Shown: positions 15,699 to 23,715 of the stretch, in pieces
How positions within the stretch are numbered: position 1 is the stretch's first letter
Layout of the letters: every line of letters begins with the position of its first letter
NCBI RefSeq assembly: GCF_030770395.1
Contig: NZ_CP132480.1
Coordinates: 2,495,979 to 2,559,978 of the forward strand
From: Telluria beijingensis
Lineage (GTDB): Bacteria > Pseudomonadota > Gammaproteobacteria > Burkholderiales > Burkholderiaceae_D
Direction: 5' to 3'
Length of the DNA stretch: 64,000 nucleotides
Translations under genes and position numbers: made by a program
Notes under the pieces: generated by a model
The model's database searches: none
The model's input: only the letters and a program-made list of their open reading frames with translations
Told to the model about the DNA's origin: nothing

Positions 15699-18503
15699 TT
15701 ATTGACGTGGGCGCGCCTGCAGCGTGACCGACGCCGGCGCCAGGCCGTCGGCCGTCACCCGCACCGTGATCGGGCCGCTGGCGCCCGGCGTGGCGCGCAC
15801 GATGCCCAGCACCAGGCCATTGAAGGCGGCGCGCTCGCTCGACGGGAACGGCTCGAAGCTGGTCGGATCGCCATTATCGGTCGCCACCAGTTCGCCCGGG
15901 CCTTCGACCGTGAAGCGCACCCGCTGCATGCTGCGCGGCACGTCGATGCCGGCTTTATCCGCGATGCGCACGGTGACGAAGGACAGGTCGCGGCCGTCGC
16001 CGTCGATCGTCGTGCGGTCGGCGCTGGCCTGCAACGCGGCCGCCGCACCCGCCGTCTTGACGGAAGCGCGCGCCCATTCCTTGCCATTCCTGTAGCTCAC
16101 GACGCGCACCTCGCCCGGCTCATACTTGACCTCGTCCCAGCGCAGCCGGTAGGTGAGTGGCGCCTTCTTCTTGCGGCCCTGCGATTTGCCGTTGACGAAC
16201 AGTTCGGCTTCGTCGCCCGAGGTGAACACGTGCACCGGCGTGACCTGGCCCACCCGTTCCGGCCAGGTCCAGTGCGGCAGGATGTGGGCCATCTTGTGGT
16301 CCGGACGCCAGCGCGACTGGTACAGGTAATAACGGTCCTTCTTGAAGCCGGCCAGGTCGATGATGCCGGTGTAGGAGCTGCGCGCGCCGTAATACGGCGT
16401 CGGTTCGCCCAGGTAGTCGAAGCCGGTCCAGACGAATTCGCCGGCCACATAGGGGTGGCGGTCGAGCGCCGAGAACACCTTGTCGGCCGACGAGCCGAAA
16501 TCGACGGCGTACAGTTCATACGAGCTGACCTGCTGCAGCTTCGAATCGCCGCCGCGGCCGTCGCGCACGATGGAGCTGTTGGCCGGATGGACCGGGAAGA
16601 AGTACACCCCGCGGCTGCTGAATGCCGATGCCGATTCGCTGGTGAGGATCACCTTGTCCGGGAATTTGGCATGGAATGCCGGGTACTGCGGCGGCGTGCG
16701 GATGCGGTCGGTGCCCTCGAACTCGGGATCCTGGCGGATGCCTTCACCCTGGTAGTTCAGGCTGATCAGGTCCACCTCGGCCGGCAGCGGCATGTCCGGC
16801 TTGGCGTAGTTCATGGCGGTGGTGGTCGGGCGGGTCGGGTCTTCCTCGCGCGCGATCCCGTGCAGGCGGCGCGCGATCGCGGCGCCATCGGCGTCGGTGT
16901 ACTGCTCGCCGACCTCGTTCCCGATGCTCCACATGATGACCGACGGGTGATTGCGGTCGCGCCGGATCATCGAGCGCAGGTCCTGCTCATGCCAGTCGTC
17001 GAAGATCAGGTGGAAGTCGAGCGGCGTCTTCTTGCGCTGCCAGGAGTCGAACACCTCGTCGACCACCAGGATGCCCATGCGGTCGGTCAGTTCGAGCAGT
17101 TGCGGGTCGGGCGGGTTATGGCTCATGCGCAGGGCATTGGCGCCCATCTGCTGCAGCAATTCGAGCTGGCGCTCGGCCGCGCGCACATTGAAGGCCGAGC
17201 CCAGCGCGCCGAGGTCGTGGTGGTTGTTCACGCCGCGCAGCGCGATCTTCTCGCCGTTGACGAACACGCCTTCCTTGCCGTCGAAGCGCAGTGTGCGGAT
17301 GCCAAACGGCGTCTCGACGCGGTCGACCACGCGGCCATCCTGGCGCACGATGGTCACGGCCAGGTAGCGGTGCGGCTGCTGCGTGGGCAGCGGGCCCCAC
17401 AGGCGCGGCTTGGCCAGCGTCGTCGCGCCTTTCACGCTGGCGCTGGCGCCCGGGGCCACCGTCGTCGCGGCGGACGTGACGCGCGCCACCGGAGCGCCGG
17501 TCGCCTTGCCCTGGGCGTCGAGCACCAGCAGTTCGGTCACCACGTCGGCCTTGACCGGCGCGGCGCCCCTGTTGTCGAGGGTGACGCGCCAGGCGACCTG
17601 CGCCGATTCCTTCGATACCTGCGGCGTCGTGAGCTGTACACCCCACTGGCCGACGTGCAGCGGCGCGGTCTTGGTGATCCAGACATTGCGGTACAGGCCC
17701 GCGCCCGGATACCAGCGCGCCGATTCGGGCGTGTTGTCGAGACGGATCGCCACCTGGTTGCTGGCGCCCGGCGTCACGTACGGGGTGAGGTCGATGCGGA
17801 ACGAGTTGTAGCCATAGGGCCAGCCGCCGGCCAGGCGGCCATTGACCCAGACGCTGGCGTAGGCCATGGCGCCGTCGACGTCGAGGAAGATCGACTTGCC
17901 GCGGTCGGCGGCGCTCAGGTCGAGGGTCTTGCGGTACCAGGCCGGGCCCCAGGTCTTGAGGCGACCCATGCCGCCGTACGGTCCGGTTTCCAGGAATGGA
18001 CCGGCGATCGCCCAGTCGTGCGGCAGGCGCACCTGGGTCCAGGCGCTGTCGTCGAAGCCAAGGCGCGCGTAGGGCGCGTCGATGGCCGGGTCGGCCGCCG
18101 GCCGGGTATGGCGGCGGGACGGGTCCTTGATGAAGGCGTTGCCGCTCGGAAGGATCCAGGGTTTGAGGAGCGGGACGCCGGCGCGATCGACCTTCGCCGC
18201 CTGGTCGGGGCGGGCGTCGGCGTCCTTGCCGTCGGCCGACTTCGCGACTTCGGGGCGGACGTCGTACAGGTAGGGGGTCGAGTCGCCGCCCGGGTCACCG
18301 AGCGTAAAGCGCCAGCCGTCGTTGAAGCTGATGCGTTCGCGGGCTTGCTGTGGCGCTTGCCGGGTGGCTCCCTGCGCCGCGGCCGGGGCGCTTTGCAGCG
18401 CTGCGCCGAATGTGACCGCGATGAAGCTGACGGCGGCCACGGTGCCGAGCGATGGCCACGTTTGCTTGTCGCTGGCTGTGGATGTGTGCGGGTATGGTGT
18501 CAA
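15699..18503 (-). CDS. Exported glycoside hydrolase family 2 (beta-galactosidase-like)
   Basis: 934 residues from a TTG start at 18503, supported by GGAGGAG six bases upstream and by the signal peptide that follows (hydrophobic core, cut near APAAAQG). Domain order is an N-terminal jelly-roll (INDGWRF type), Ig-like, TIM barrel, then C-terminal Ig-like domains. The acid/base Glu is in SIGNEVGEQ near residue 526 and the nucleophile Glu in LTSESASAF near 621. It cleaves beta-linked galactosides or related sugars in the periplasm or outside. It stands beside a GH43 gene in the same direction, so both probably serve plant polysaccharide use. A long frame on the other strand is a shadow. Confidence 0.92.
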   Translation of the reverse strand: MTPYPHTSTASDKQTWPSLGTVAAVSFIAVTFGAALQSAPAAAQGATRQAPQQARERISFNDGWRFTLGDPGGDSTPYLYDVRPEVAKSADGKDADARPDQAAKVDRAGVPLLKPWILPSGNAFIKDPSRRHTRPAADPAIDAPYARLGFDDSAWTQVRLPHDWAIAGPFLETGPYGGMGRLKTWGPAWYRKTLDLSAADRGKSIFLDVDGAMAYASVWVNGRLAGGWPYGYNSFRIDLTPYVTPGASNQVAIRLDNTPESARWYPGAGLYRNVWITKTAPLHVGQWGVQLTTPQVSKESAQVAWRVTLDNRGAAPVKADVVTELLVLDAQGKATGAPVARVTSAATTVAPGASASVKGATTLAKPRLWGPLPTQQPHRYLAVTIVRQDGRVVDRVETPFGIRTLRFDGKEGVFVNGEKIALRGVNNHHDLGALGSAFNVRAAERQLELLQQMGANALRMSHNPPDPQLLELTDRMGILVVDEVFDSWQRKKTPLDFHLIFDDWHEQDLRSMIRRDRNHPSVIMWSIGNEVGEQYTDADGAAIARRLHGIAREEDPTRPTTTAMNYAKPDMPLPAEVDLISLNYQGEGIRQDPEFEGTDRIRTPPQYPAFHAKFPDKVILTSESASAFSSRGVYFFPVHPANSSIVRDGRGGDSKLQQVSSYELYAVDFGSSADKVFSALDRHPYVAGEFVWTGFDYLGEPTPYYGARSSYTGIIDLAGFKKDRYYLYQSRWRPDHKMAHILPHWTWPERVGQVTPVHVFTSGDEAELFVNGKSQGRKKKAPLTYRLRWDEVKYEPGEVRVVSYRNGKEWARASVKTAGAAAALQASADRTTIDGDGRDLSFVTVRIADKAGIDVPRSMQRVRFTVEGPGELVATDNGDPTSFEPFPSSERAAFNGLVLGIVRATPGASGPITVRVTADGLAPASVTLQARPRQ

Positions 18504-18555
18504 GTCTCCTCCAAAGATCGAATTGTTGTGGTTCAGCGATATCGTCCTTCAAGCC

Positions 18556-18580
18556 TACCATTTCATAACAGAAAATGGTA
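18556..18580. promoter_or_regulatory. Inverted repeat TACCATTT-N9-AAATGGTA upstream of the GH2 gene
   Basis: Perfect 8-bp arms, 53-77 bp before the GH2 start and just after the GH43 stop. It is AT-rich and lacks a GC stem or T-run, so an operator for sugar-dependent control is more likely than a terminator. Confidence 0.45.
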
Positions 18581-18604
18581 GCGCATAACATCCGATGTCG
18601 TGAA

Positions 18605-20314
18605 TCACTTCGGTGCGGATCCGGTGGCGCCCCATACATACGGCCCGATGATCGTGCCGGTGAAGCCGCCCGCCTTGCTGGTCGACAGGAAGGTCGCATC
18701 GACGTCGTTGCGCAGGACGCGCCTGACGCCGGCGGTGGTGTAGGCGAAGTGCATGCGTCCTCCATCGGCGCGGATGTCGAGGTCGATCGCGTCGCCATCG
18801 ACCGGCGCGCTGGCCAGCAGGCGGTCGGCGGCGGCTTTTTCGCGTACGTAGAGGGCCAGCACGGTGCGCCCTCCGATGCGGGTCAGGCCGTAGAACAGGT
18901 GCGAGGCGTCGCTCTGGTAGGCCACCAGGCCGGCGCGGTCGCCTTCGTGGGCGGGACGGAAACGCAGGCGCGTGCTGACCGTGGCGATATGGTGTTGCTG
19001 CCGGCGCGCCATGAAGGCCGGCGTGGCTTGCAGGTCGCCCAGCCGTCCGCGCGACTCCAGCACCAGGCGCCCGTCTTCCAGCCGGTGGAATGGCGTGGCC
19101 GGGGTGCGCACGCCGATCCAGGCATCGGCCAGCCGCGCGGCGTCGAACTCGTCGGTGTAGGCGAAGTCGCCCGACAGCGGCAGGGCTTGTTCTGGCTGCG
19201 CCGGCAGCGCCGGCCTGGTGGCGACGTAGGGGATCGGCTTGCCGTCTTCCAGGACCAGTGGCCAGTCGTCCGTCCACGTCACCGGCAGCAGGAAGGTCTC
19301 GCGGCCGATGTTGTACATGCCGTTCTGGTAGGGGCGGGTGGCCAGGAATGTGGCCCACCATTGGCCGTCCGGAGTCTGGACGAATTTCGCGTGTCCCGCC
19401 GACGTCACCGGGTTCGGGCGTGCCGGGTCGAGCTTGCGCTGGCTGAGGATGGGGTTGTTCGCATATGGCGTGAACGGGCCGCGCACGTTGGCCGAGCGGA
19501 ACACCACTTGCGAGTGGTTGTCGCCGGTGCCGCCCTCGGCCGCGATCAGGTAGTACCAGGCGCCGCGCCGGAAGATGTGCGGGCCTTCGATCCAGCTCGG
19601 CTCGGTCGTGATATCGACGCCGCCGTTGACCAGCAGGGTGCGCTCGCCCTTGACCGCCAGCGCGATCGGATCGAACTCCTGGACCCAGATGGCGCGGTGC
19701 CCGTCGTAGCGCGGCTTCTCGGCCGGCGCGTCGTTGCCGACCAGATAGACCTTGCCGTCGGCGTCCCAGAACAGGGAAGGATCGATGCCGCCGAAGGCCA
19801 GTTTGGCGGGTTCGGACCAGGGGCCTTCCGGCCTGGTCGCCGTCATGATCATGTTGCCGCCGCAGTCGACGCAGGTGGTGACCACGTAGAAGGTTCCCTT
19901 GTGATACGAAATGTCGGGGGCATAGATGCCGCGCGACGAACGCAGGCCCTGGAAGTTTGCTTGCGAAGGGCGGTTGATGACGTTGGCGATCTGGGTCCAG
20001 GCAGTGAGGTCGCGCGAGTGGAACAAGGGCAGTCCGGGGAAGTTCGTGAACGATGAATTGATCAGGTAATAGTCGTCCTCCACGCGCAATACCGATGGGT
20101 CGGGGTAGTAGCCGGACAGGATGGGGTTGCGATATTGGCCAGGGGTAGCAGAAGCCGTTTCCTGCGCCCGGCCTTCATAGCTGAAGCGATCGAACTGCGC
20201 AGTGGCGGGCGCTGCCGTGTGATGGTCGTCTTGGCCTGGGGTGGTGCAGGCGGCAAGCAAGGCTGCCAGGCCGGTCGTCGCAACGATGCCGGCGCGAGTA
20301 CGCGAAAAGAGCAT
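18605..20314 (-). CDS. Lipoprotein glycoside hydrolase family 43 (beta-xylosidase/arabinosidase-like)
   Basis: 569 residues from ATG 20314 (AAAGGA upstream), chosen over an earlier in-frame start because it puts the lipoprotein signal (lipobox LLAAC) at the N-terminus. The five-bladed propeller carries the Asp base in YYPDPSVL, the pKa-modulating Asp in GIDPSLFWD near residue 180 and the Glu acid in WIEGPHIF near residue 241. A C-terminal concanavalin-like domain follows from about residue 370, as in GH43 xylosidases. It removes xylose or arabinose side units of hemicellulose at the cell surface. The GH2 gene lies downstream in the same direction with its own probable operator. Confidence 0.92.
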   Translation of the reverse strand: MLFSRTRAGIVATTGLAALLAACTTPGQDDHHTAAPATAQFDRFSYEGRAQETASATPGQYRNPILSGYYPDPSVLRVEDDYYLINSSFTNFPGLPLFHSRDLTAWTQIANVINRPSQANFQGLRSSRGIYAPDISYHKGTFYVVTTCVDCGGNMIMTATRPEGPWSEPAKLAFGGIDPSLFWDADGKVYLVGNDAPAEKPRYDGHRAIWVQEFDPIALAVKGERTLLVNGGVDITTEPSWIEGPHIFRRGAWYYLIAAEGGTGDNHSQVVFRSANVRGPFTPYANNPILSQRKLDPARPNPVTSAGHAKFVQTPDGQWWATFLATRPYQNGMYNIGRETFLLPVTWTDDWPLVLEDGKPIPYVATRPALPAQPEQALPLSGDFAYTDEFDAARLADAWIGVRTPATPFHRLEDGRLVLESRGRLGDLQATPAFMARRQQHHIATVSTRLRFRPAHEGDRAGLVAYQSDASHLFYGLTRIGGRTVLALYVREKAAADRLLASAPVDGDAIDLDIRADGGRMHFAYTTAGVRRVLRNDVDATFLSTSKAGGFTGTIIGPYVWGATGSAPK

Positions 20315-20393
20315 GATGTCCTTTGAGATGAAGCGCCGCGGTCCTCGGCGGTGCATTGATGGAAAAGTAGAGCGCTATTCAAATTATGTTAGG

Positions 20394-20412
20394 CATTGTT
20401 ATCGAAACAATG
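20394..20412. promoter_or_regulatory. Palindrome CATTGTT-ATCGA-AACAATG upstream of the GH43 gene
   Basis: Perfect 7-bp arms with a 5-base centre, about 80 bp before the GH43 start in an AT-rich stretch. Its size and symmetry are those of a LacI/GalR- or GntR-type operator. The regulator is not in this window. Confidence 0.45.
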
Positions 20413-20756
20413 TCTGACTGCAACCACCTTTTCTGGGAATTGCAGCGGGCTGCAACGGTGCGTCGAGCCGCAATCTAAATATGTAACTAACCAACATGGA
20501 GATCCATATACTCCATCTGACGATCCGTTACCGACTCCGGACACATCCCACTTTAGAAACAGCCACCAGGAGAAGGGGAAGGCCTTCGTCGCCGCAGATG
20601 AGTTCGATTCGACTGAGACCCGTCTTACCGAACACGGGCGTCGCATGGCCGCGAATGTTCGTCAACCCTTCAGCCAGCAGGCGCGGGCACCATTTCGGGG
20701 ACCACTTCACCCACCATCCGCATCAGGCTGGTTCACTTCAGGTCGTTGGGGAACAG
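20413..20756. other. Gene-free stretch between GH43 promoter and phaC remnant
   Basis: About 340 bp in which open frames exist but none has a ribosome site or recognisable family. It may contain further unrecognisable decay products of the neighbouring phaC fragment. I see no repeats. Confidence 0.35.
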
Positions 20757-20890
20757 GGCTTCCGGTGGGCGGCGGGATTGGTGAGGATGAAATTCGATGG
20801 CGCCATCGCGTCGAGCAAATGGCGTACCACGAATGCCATGACATCGGTGCGATGCGGCGCCATGTCGTCGACGCCGCAGGTGGCGCTGGC
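20757..20890 (-). pseudogene. Fragment of a polyhydroxyalkanoate synthase (phaC)
   Basis: The minus strand reads MAPHRTDVMAFVVRHLLDAM and then APSNFILTNPAA before running into a stop after a likely frameshift. The segment (A/S)PSNFxxTNP is the hallmark N-terminal motif of class I PHA synthases, normally about 150 residues before the lipase box. Neither the rest of the enzyme nor a catalytic Cys is present. It lies directly downstream of the USP gene at 20909 in the same direction, so the ancestral locus probably had usp-phaC. Recognised by motif only. Confidence 0.5.
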
Positions 20891-20908
20891 TGCAGCAGCG
20901 TGCGTCGT

Positions 20909-21760
20909 TCAGTGTGCGATGAGCAGGGGAACGGGCGCGCGCGCCAGCAGCTCGCGCGTCACGCCTCCCAGCACCCATTCGCGATAGCGGCTGTGGCCAA
21001 AGGCGCCCGCCACGATCAGCCCGGCGCCGCTGTCGCGCGCGAGCGCCATCAGTGCCGTACCCTCGGTCGAGGTGGTGCGCTCGCGCACCACCTCGACCTG
21101 GACGCCATGCCGCGCGAGGTAGAGCGCCATGTCGGCGCCCGGTTGTTCGCCATGCCGGTCCGCGTGCTGGTCGGGGTTGATGATGGCCAACTGGACCATT
21201 GACGCCTGCTGTAGCAGCGGAAGTGCGGCGTGGATGGCGCGCAGTGCCTGCATGCCGCCATCCCAGCCGACCACGGCAACACCCGGAATCGCGGCATCGT
21301 GGTAGCCGGTGGGCACCACCAGCACAGGGCGCGCACCGTGCAGAGCGACGTATTCGGGCAGGTGGGTCGCGCGTCCCAGGCCAGCGTGCTCCGATTTGCC
21401 ATCGCCCTCCTGGCTGAGGATGACCAGATCGGCGTAGCGCGATTCGAGCAGCAGGGCAAAGGCGACATCGTCGTCGCTCGCGTGCGTTTCGGGCGACTCG
21501 ATGCCCAGGAGTGCGGCCTGTTGCAAGAACCCGGCAAGCCGCTGCTGAGCAGCGTCACGCAAACTTTGGAAATCGGCTGCCAGGAGCGGTGAGGGCGCAG
21601 CCATTGAGCCAGTCAGCACGGCGTAGTCGAGCCAGCTTACGCCGGTCGCGGTCATGCCGATCAGATGGGCGCCGTGGTCGGCGGCGAGCAGCGCGGCCGC
21701 TCTCAGGCGGCTTTCTTGCCCCGCCGCGCCATCGACGTATACGACGATCGTTCGGTACAT
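20909..21760 (-). CDS. Universal stress protein, tandem UspA domains
   Basis: 283 residues, about twice the single UspA domain. The first half begins MYRTIVVYVDGAAGQ and the second half begins VAVVGWDGGMQALRA and ends with the nucleotide-loop segment GAFGHSRYREWVLGGVTRELL followed by APVPLLIAH. The G-2x-G-9x-G(S/T) ATP-binding pattern is recognisable only in the second half. Start ATG 21760 follows AAGGAAGTGAC. An FNR box at 21877-21890 lies about 120 bp upstream, so it is probably induced at low oxygen. Such tandem USPs support survival without respiration in other bacteria. A phaC remnant follows it. Confidence 0.9.
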   Translation of the reverse strand: MYRTIVVYVDGAAGQESRLRAAALLAADHGAHLIGMTATGVSWLDYAVLTGSMAAPSPLLAADFQSLRDAAQQRLAGFLQQAALLGIESPETHASDDDVAFALLLESRYADLVILSQEGDGKSEHAGLGRATHLPEYVALHGARPVLVVPTGYHDAAIPGVAVVGWDGGMQALRAIHAALPLLQQASMVQLAIINPDQHADRHGEQPGADMALYLARHGVQVEVVRERTTSTEGTALMALARDSGAGLIVAGAFGHSRYREWVLGGVTRELLARAPVPLLIAH

Positions 21761-21876
21761 GTCACTTCCTTTCAAGCATGGCCTGCGCAAGGTGGAGAAA
21801 ACGCTGCGCTGTACCTTCCGGATGGCGGCAGCCAGGGAAACTGTAGAACATTTGAATGTACGCGTCATGCACGAGT

Positions 21877-21890
21877 TTGACGCTGATCAA
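21877..21890. promoter_or_regulatory. FNR box TTGAC-GCTG-ATCAA
   Basis: Nine of the ten consensus bases of TTGAT-N4-ATCAA match. With the site centred at -41.5, transcription of the minus-strand USP gene would begin near 21842, giving an 80-base leader. Confidence 0.75.
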
Positions 21891-22118
21891 ATTTGTCGCA
21901 CATTGAGCCAGGATGGTGGCGGCCGATTCAATCGCGGCGCGAGCGGGCAGATGCCGATTGCAGGCAGGGCACATCCACCAAGGTCGGCGATGGCGGTTGC
22001 ATGGACCAGTTGACCGGTACCGGCGCAGCGGGCCGGGTATCTGGCGGAATCGCAGCCGGGAGCCGCGTGCGGGAAAGCGGATCGCCTGCCGTGATGGGAA
22101 TAAAATTGTTGTCTTTAT

Positions 22119-22132
22119 TTGATGTGAGTCAA
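22119..22132. promoter_or_regulatory. FNR box TTGAT-GTGA-GTCAA
   Basis: Nine of the ten consensus bases match. A TTACAC -10-like element lies about 19 bp downstream, and the USP gene starts at 22205, giving a leader of about 30-40 bases. This is a normal class II FNR promoter layout. Confidence 0.8.
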
Positions 22133-22204
22133 ACAAAAATCTGATCCTGCGTTACACACTGAATTAAAACGCATGCAGTGCGGCTCCATCCGCCCAAGGC
22201 AACC

Positions 22205-22654
22205 ATGTTTCGTAAGATCCTCATACCCACCGACGGTTCCGCATTATCGGAAGAAGCGGCGTCCGCTGCCATCGCGCTGGCCCGTGGAAGCGGCGCTGAG
22301 ATCGTTGCACTGTGCGTCGCGCAGGAATGCGATCGGCCTGATGGGCCGGCAGACGAGGGCACGTGGGCGGCGCGACGCGAACGTGCCTTGAGCGCGGCGG
22401 CGCAACGTGCGGGCCGGATTGCGCGTCTCGCGCGGGAGGCAGGTGTCCCGCACAGCCTGGTAACCGCCATGGCGTCCTCGGAACACGATGAAATCATACG
22501 GATAGCGCTGGACTTGCACTGCGACCTGATCTTCCTGGCCGCGCACGGCCAATGCGGTGTCACCAGGCTGATCGCGGGGAGGGTGCCGCAGCTGGTGCTG
22601 GCCTATTCGCCCGTGCCGGTGATCATGTATCGCGGCAGCACGGTGCCTGCCTGA
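22205..22654 (+). CDS. Universal stress protein, single domain
   Basis: 149 residues. Starts MFRKILIPTDGSALSEEA, the classical UspA beginning, and ends FLAAHGQCGVTRLIAGRVPQLVLAYSPVPVIMY. The ATP loop is altered: where ATP-binding USPs have G-x2-G-x9-G-(S/T) it reads G-QC-G-VTRLIAGRV, so nucleotide binding is doubtful. It is the first of three consecutive plus-strand USP genes and has its own FNR box at 22119. The role is presumably in survival under oxygen limitation. Confidence 0.9.
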   Translation: MFRKILIPTDGSALSEEAASAAIALARGSGAEIVALCVAQECDRPDGPADEGTWAARRERALSAAAQRAGRIARLAREAGVPHSLVTAMASSEHDEIIRIALDLHCDLIFLAAHGQCGVTRLIAGRVPQLVLAYSPVPVIMYRGSTVPA

Positions 22655-22661
22655 ACCTATC

Positions 22662-22695
22662 CTGATCCATAACCTGAACTGATCCATAACCTGAA
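22662..22695 (+). repeat. 17-bp tandem duplication between USP genes
   Basis: Two perfect adjacent copies of CTGATCCATAACCTGAA, at 22662-22678 and 22679-22695, fill most of the 76-bp gap before the next USP gene. It may be a simple replication slippage product. Confidence 0.7.
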
Positions 22696-22730
22696 CGCCG
22701 GCGCCGCCGGCATCACGACTGGAGGCCAAT

Positions 22731-23168
22731 ATGGTCCAACGCATCCTCGTGCCGACCGATGGGTCGGATCTGTCCAAACGCGCCGCCATGGCCGCCATCG
22801 ACTTGGCCAAGCGGGTTGGCGCCGAGTTGGTCGCCATGACGGCCACACCCGAATTCCATGCCATCACTGCCAATCCCGAGATGCTGGAGCAGACGCGCGA
22901 GCAGTACGCGCGTTCAAGCAGGGATAGCGGCCAGCATGCGCTGGACCAGATCGCTGACGCCGCGCGCGCGGCCGGCGTGCCCTGCACATGCGTGCAAGTG
23001 GTGTCGGACGCTCCCCATGACGCCATCATCGCGGCGGCGCGGGAGCACCGCTGCGACCTGATCGCGATGGCATCGCATGGCCGCCGCGGTATCAAGGGTT
23101 TGCTGCTCGGCAGCGAGACCCAGAAGGTACTCGTGCACGGCGCCATCCCGGTGCTGGTATGCCGCTAG
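22731..23168 (+). CDS. Universal stress protein, ATP-binding type
   Basis: 145 residues. Begins MVQRILVPTDGSDLSKRA and carries the complete nucleotide loop MASHGRRGIKGLLLGSETQKVL (G-x2-G-x9-G-S), so ATP binding is expected, unlike in the preceding USP. A strong GGAGG precedes the ATG. It lies 76 bp after the previous USP with a 17-bp tandem repeat between and is probably transcribed from the 22119 FNR-box promoter. Confidence 0.93.
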   Translation: MVQRILVPTDGSDLSKRAAMAAIDLAKRVGAELVAMTATPEFHAITANPEMLEQTREQYARSSRDSGQHALDQIADAARAAGVPCTCVQVVSDAPHDAIIAAAREHRCDLIAMASHGRRGIKGLLLGSETQKVLVHGAIPVLVCR

Positions 23169-23187
23169 CTAGTGGCGGGAGCGGAGC

Positions 23188-23673
23188 GTGTTCACCCGTA
23201 TCCTGGTGCCCAGCGACGGATCGGCCGTCTCCCGCCTTGCGGCCGAGGCTGCGATCGACCTGGCGCAGGCCTGCGGCGCCGGCATCGTCGCCCTGTCGAT
23301 CGTGGTACCTGATGCGCCACTATTGGTCGAAGGCGGCTTGGTGCCCGACCCCGGTCAGCATGAAGAAGACCTGCTCGAGCGGGCTCACGGCGTGGTCGAT
23401 GCGCTCGAGAGGTCAGCGCTGCGCGCAGGCGTTGACTGCAAACCGGTAACCCGAATCGCGCCGGATGCCAGCCAGGCCATCGTCTTGGCCGCGTCCGACT
23501 ACGCCTGCGACCTGATCGTGATGGGATCGCACGGTCGGCGTGGCTTGAGCAGGTTATTGGCTGGCAGCGTGACGCAGGAAGTGCTTGCCAGCGCCACGGT
23601 GCCGGTCATGGTATTTCGGCCGGCCAGGCCGGACGAACAGACGCACACGGGTGCCGTCGACGACCTGGCGTGA
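23188..23673 (+). CDS. Universal stress protein, ATP-binding type, GTG start
   Basis: 161 residues starting at GTG 23188 (GGAGC upstream): VFTRILVPSDGSAVSRLA. The ATP loop MGSHGRRGLSRLLAGSVTQEVL is complete. A hydrophilic tail of about 15 residues follows the last strand. It sits 19 bp after the previous USP and 42 bp before the diguanylate cyclase start, so the four genes probably form one operon. Closely similar in sequence style to the 22731 copy, suggesting tandem duplication. Confidence 0.92.
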   Translation: MFTRILVPSDGSAVSRLAAEAAIDLAQACGAGIVALSIVVPDAPLLVEGGLVPDPGQHEEDLLERAHGVVDALERSALRAGVDCKPVTRIAPDASQAIVLAASDYACDLIVMGSHGRRGLSRLLAGSVTQEVLASATVPVMVFRPARPDEQTHTGAVDDLA

Positions 23674-23715
23674 TGACAGTGTGCGTTGGGCGCGCGCGAA
23701 ATAGGCGATGGCGAT

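Larger units (their letters stand above)
21761..22204. other. Divergent intergenic region between two USP genes
   Basis: About 440 bp holding two FNR boxes (annotated separately), one placed for each divergent USP gene. The DNA between them is GC-rich and shows no supported gene. Confidence 0.5.

Noticed and set aside
18556..18580. Intrinsic terminator after the GH43 gene
   Set aside because: The stem is AT-rich and no T-run follows.
15585..18581. 998-codon plus-strand frame
   Set aside because: It is the shadow of the GH2 gene, whose catalytic motifs are complete on the minus strand.
20413..20756. Small gene upstream of the GH43 promoter
   Set aside because: Open frames lack ribosome sites and any family likeness.
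22662..22695. FNR or USP operator array
   Set aside because: The 17-bp units contain no TTGAT-N4-ATCAA dyad and no clear internal symmetry.
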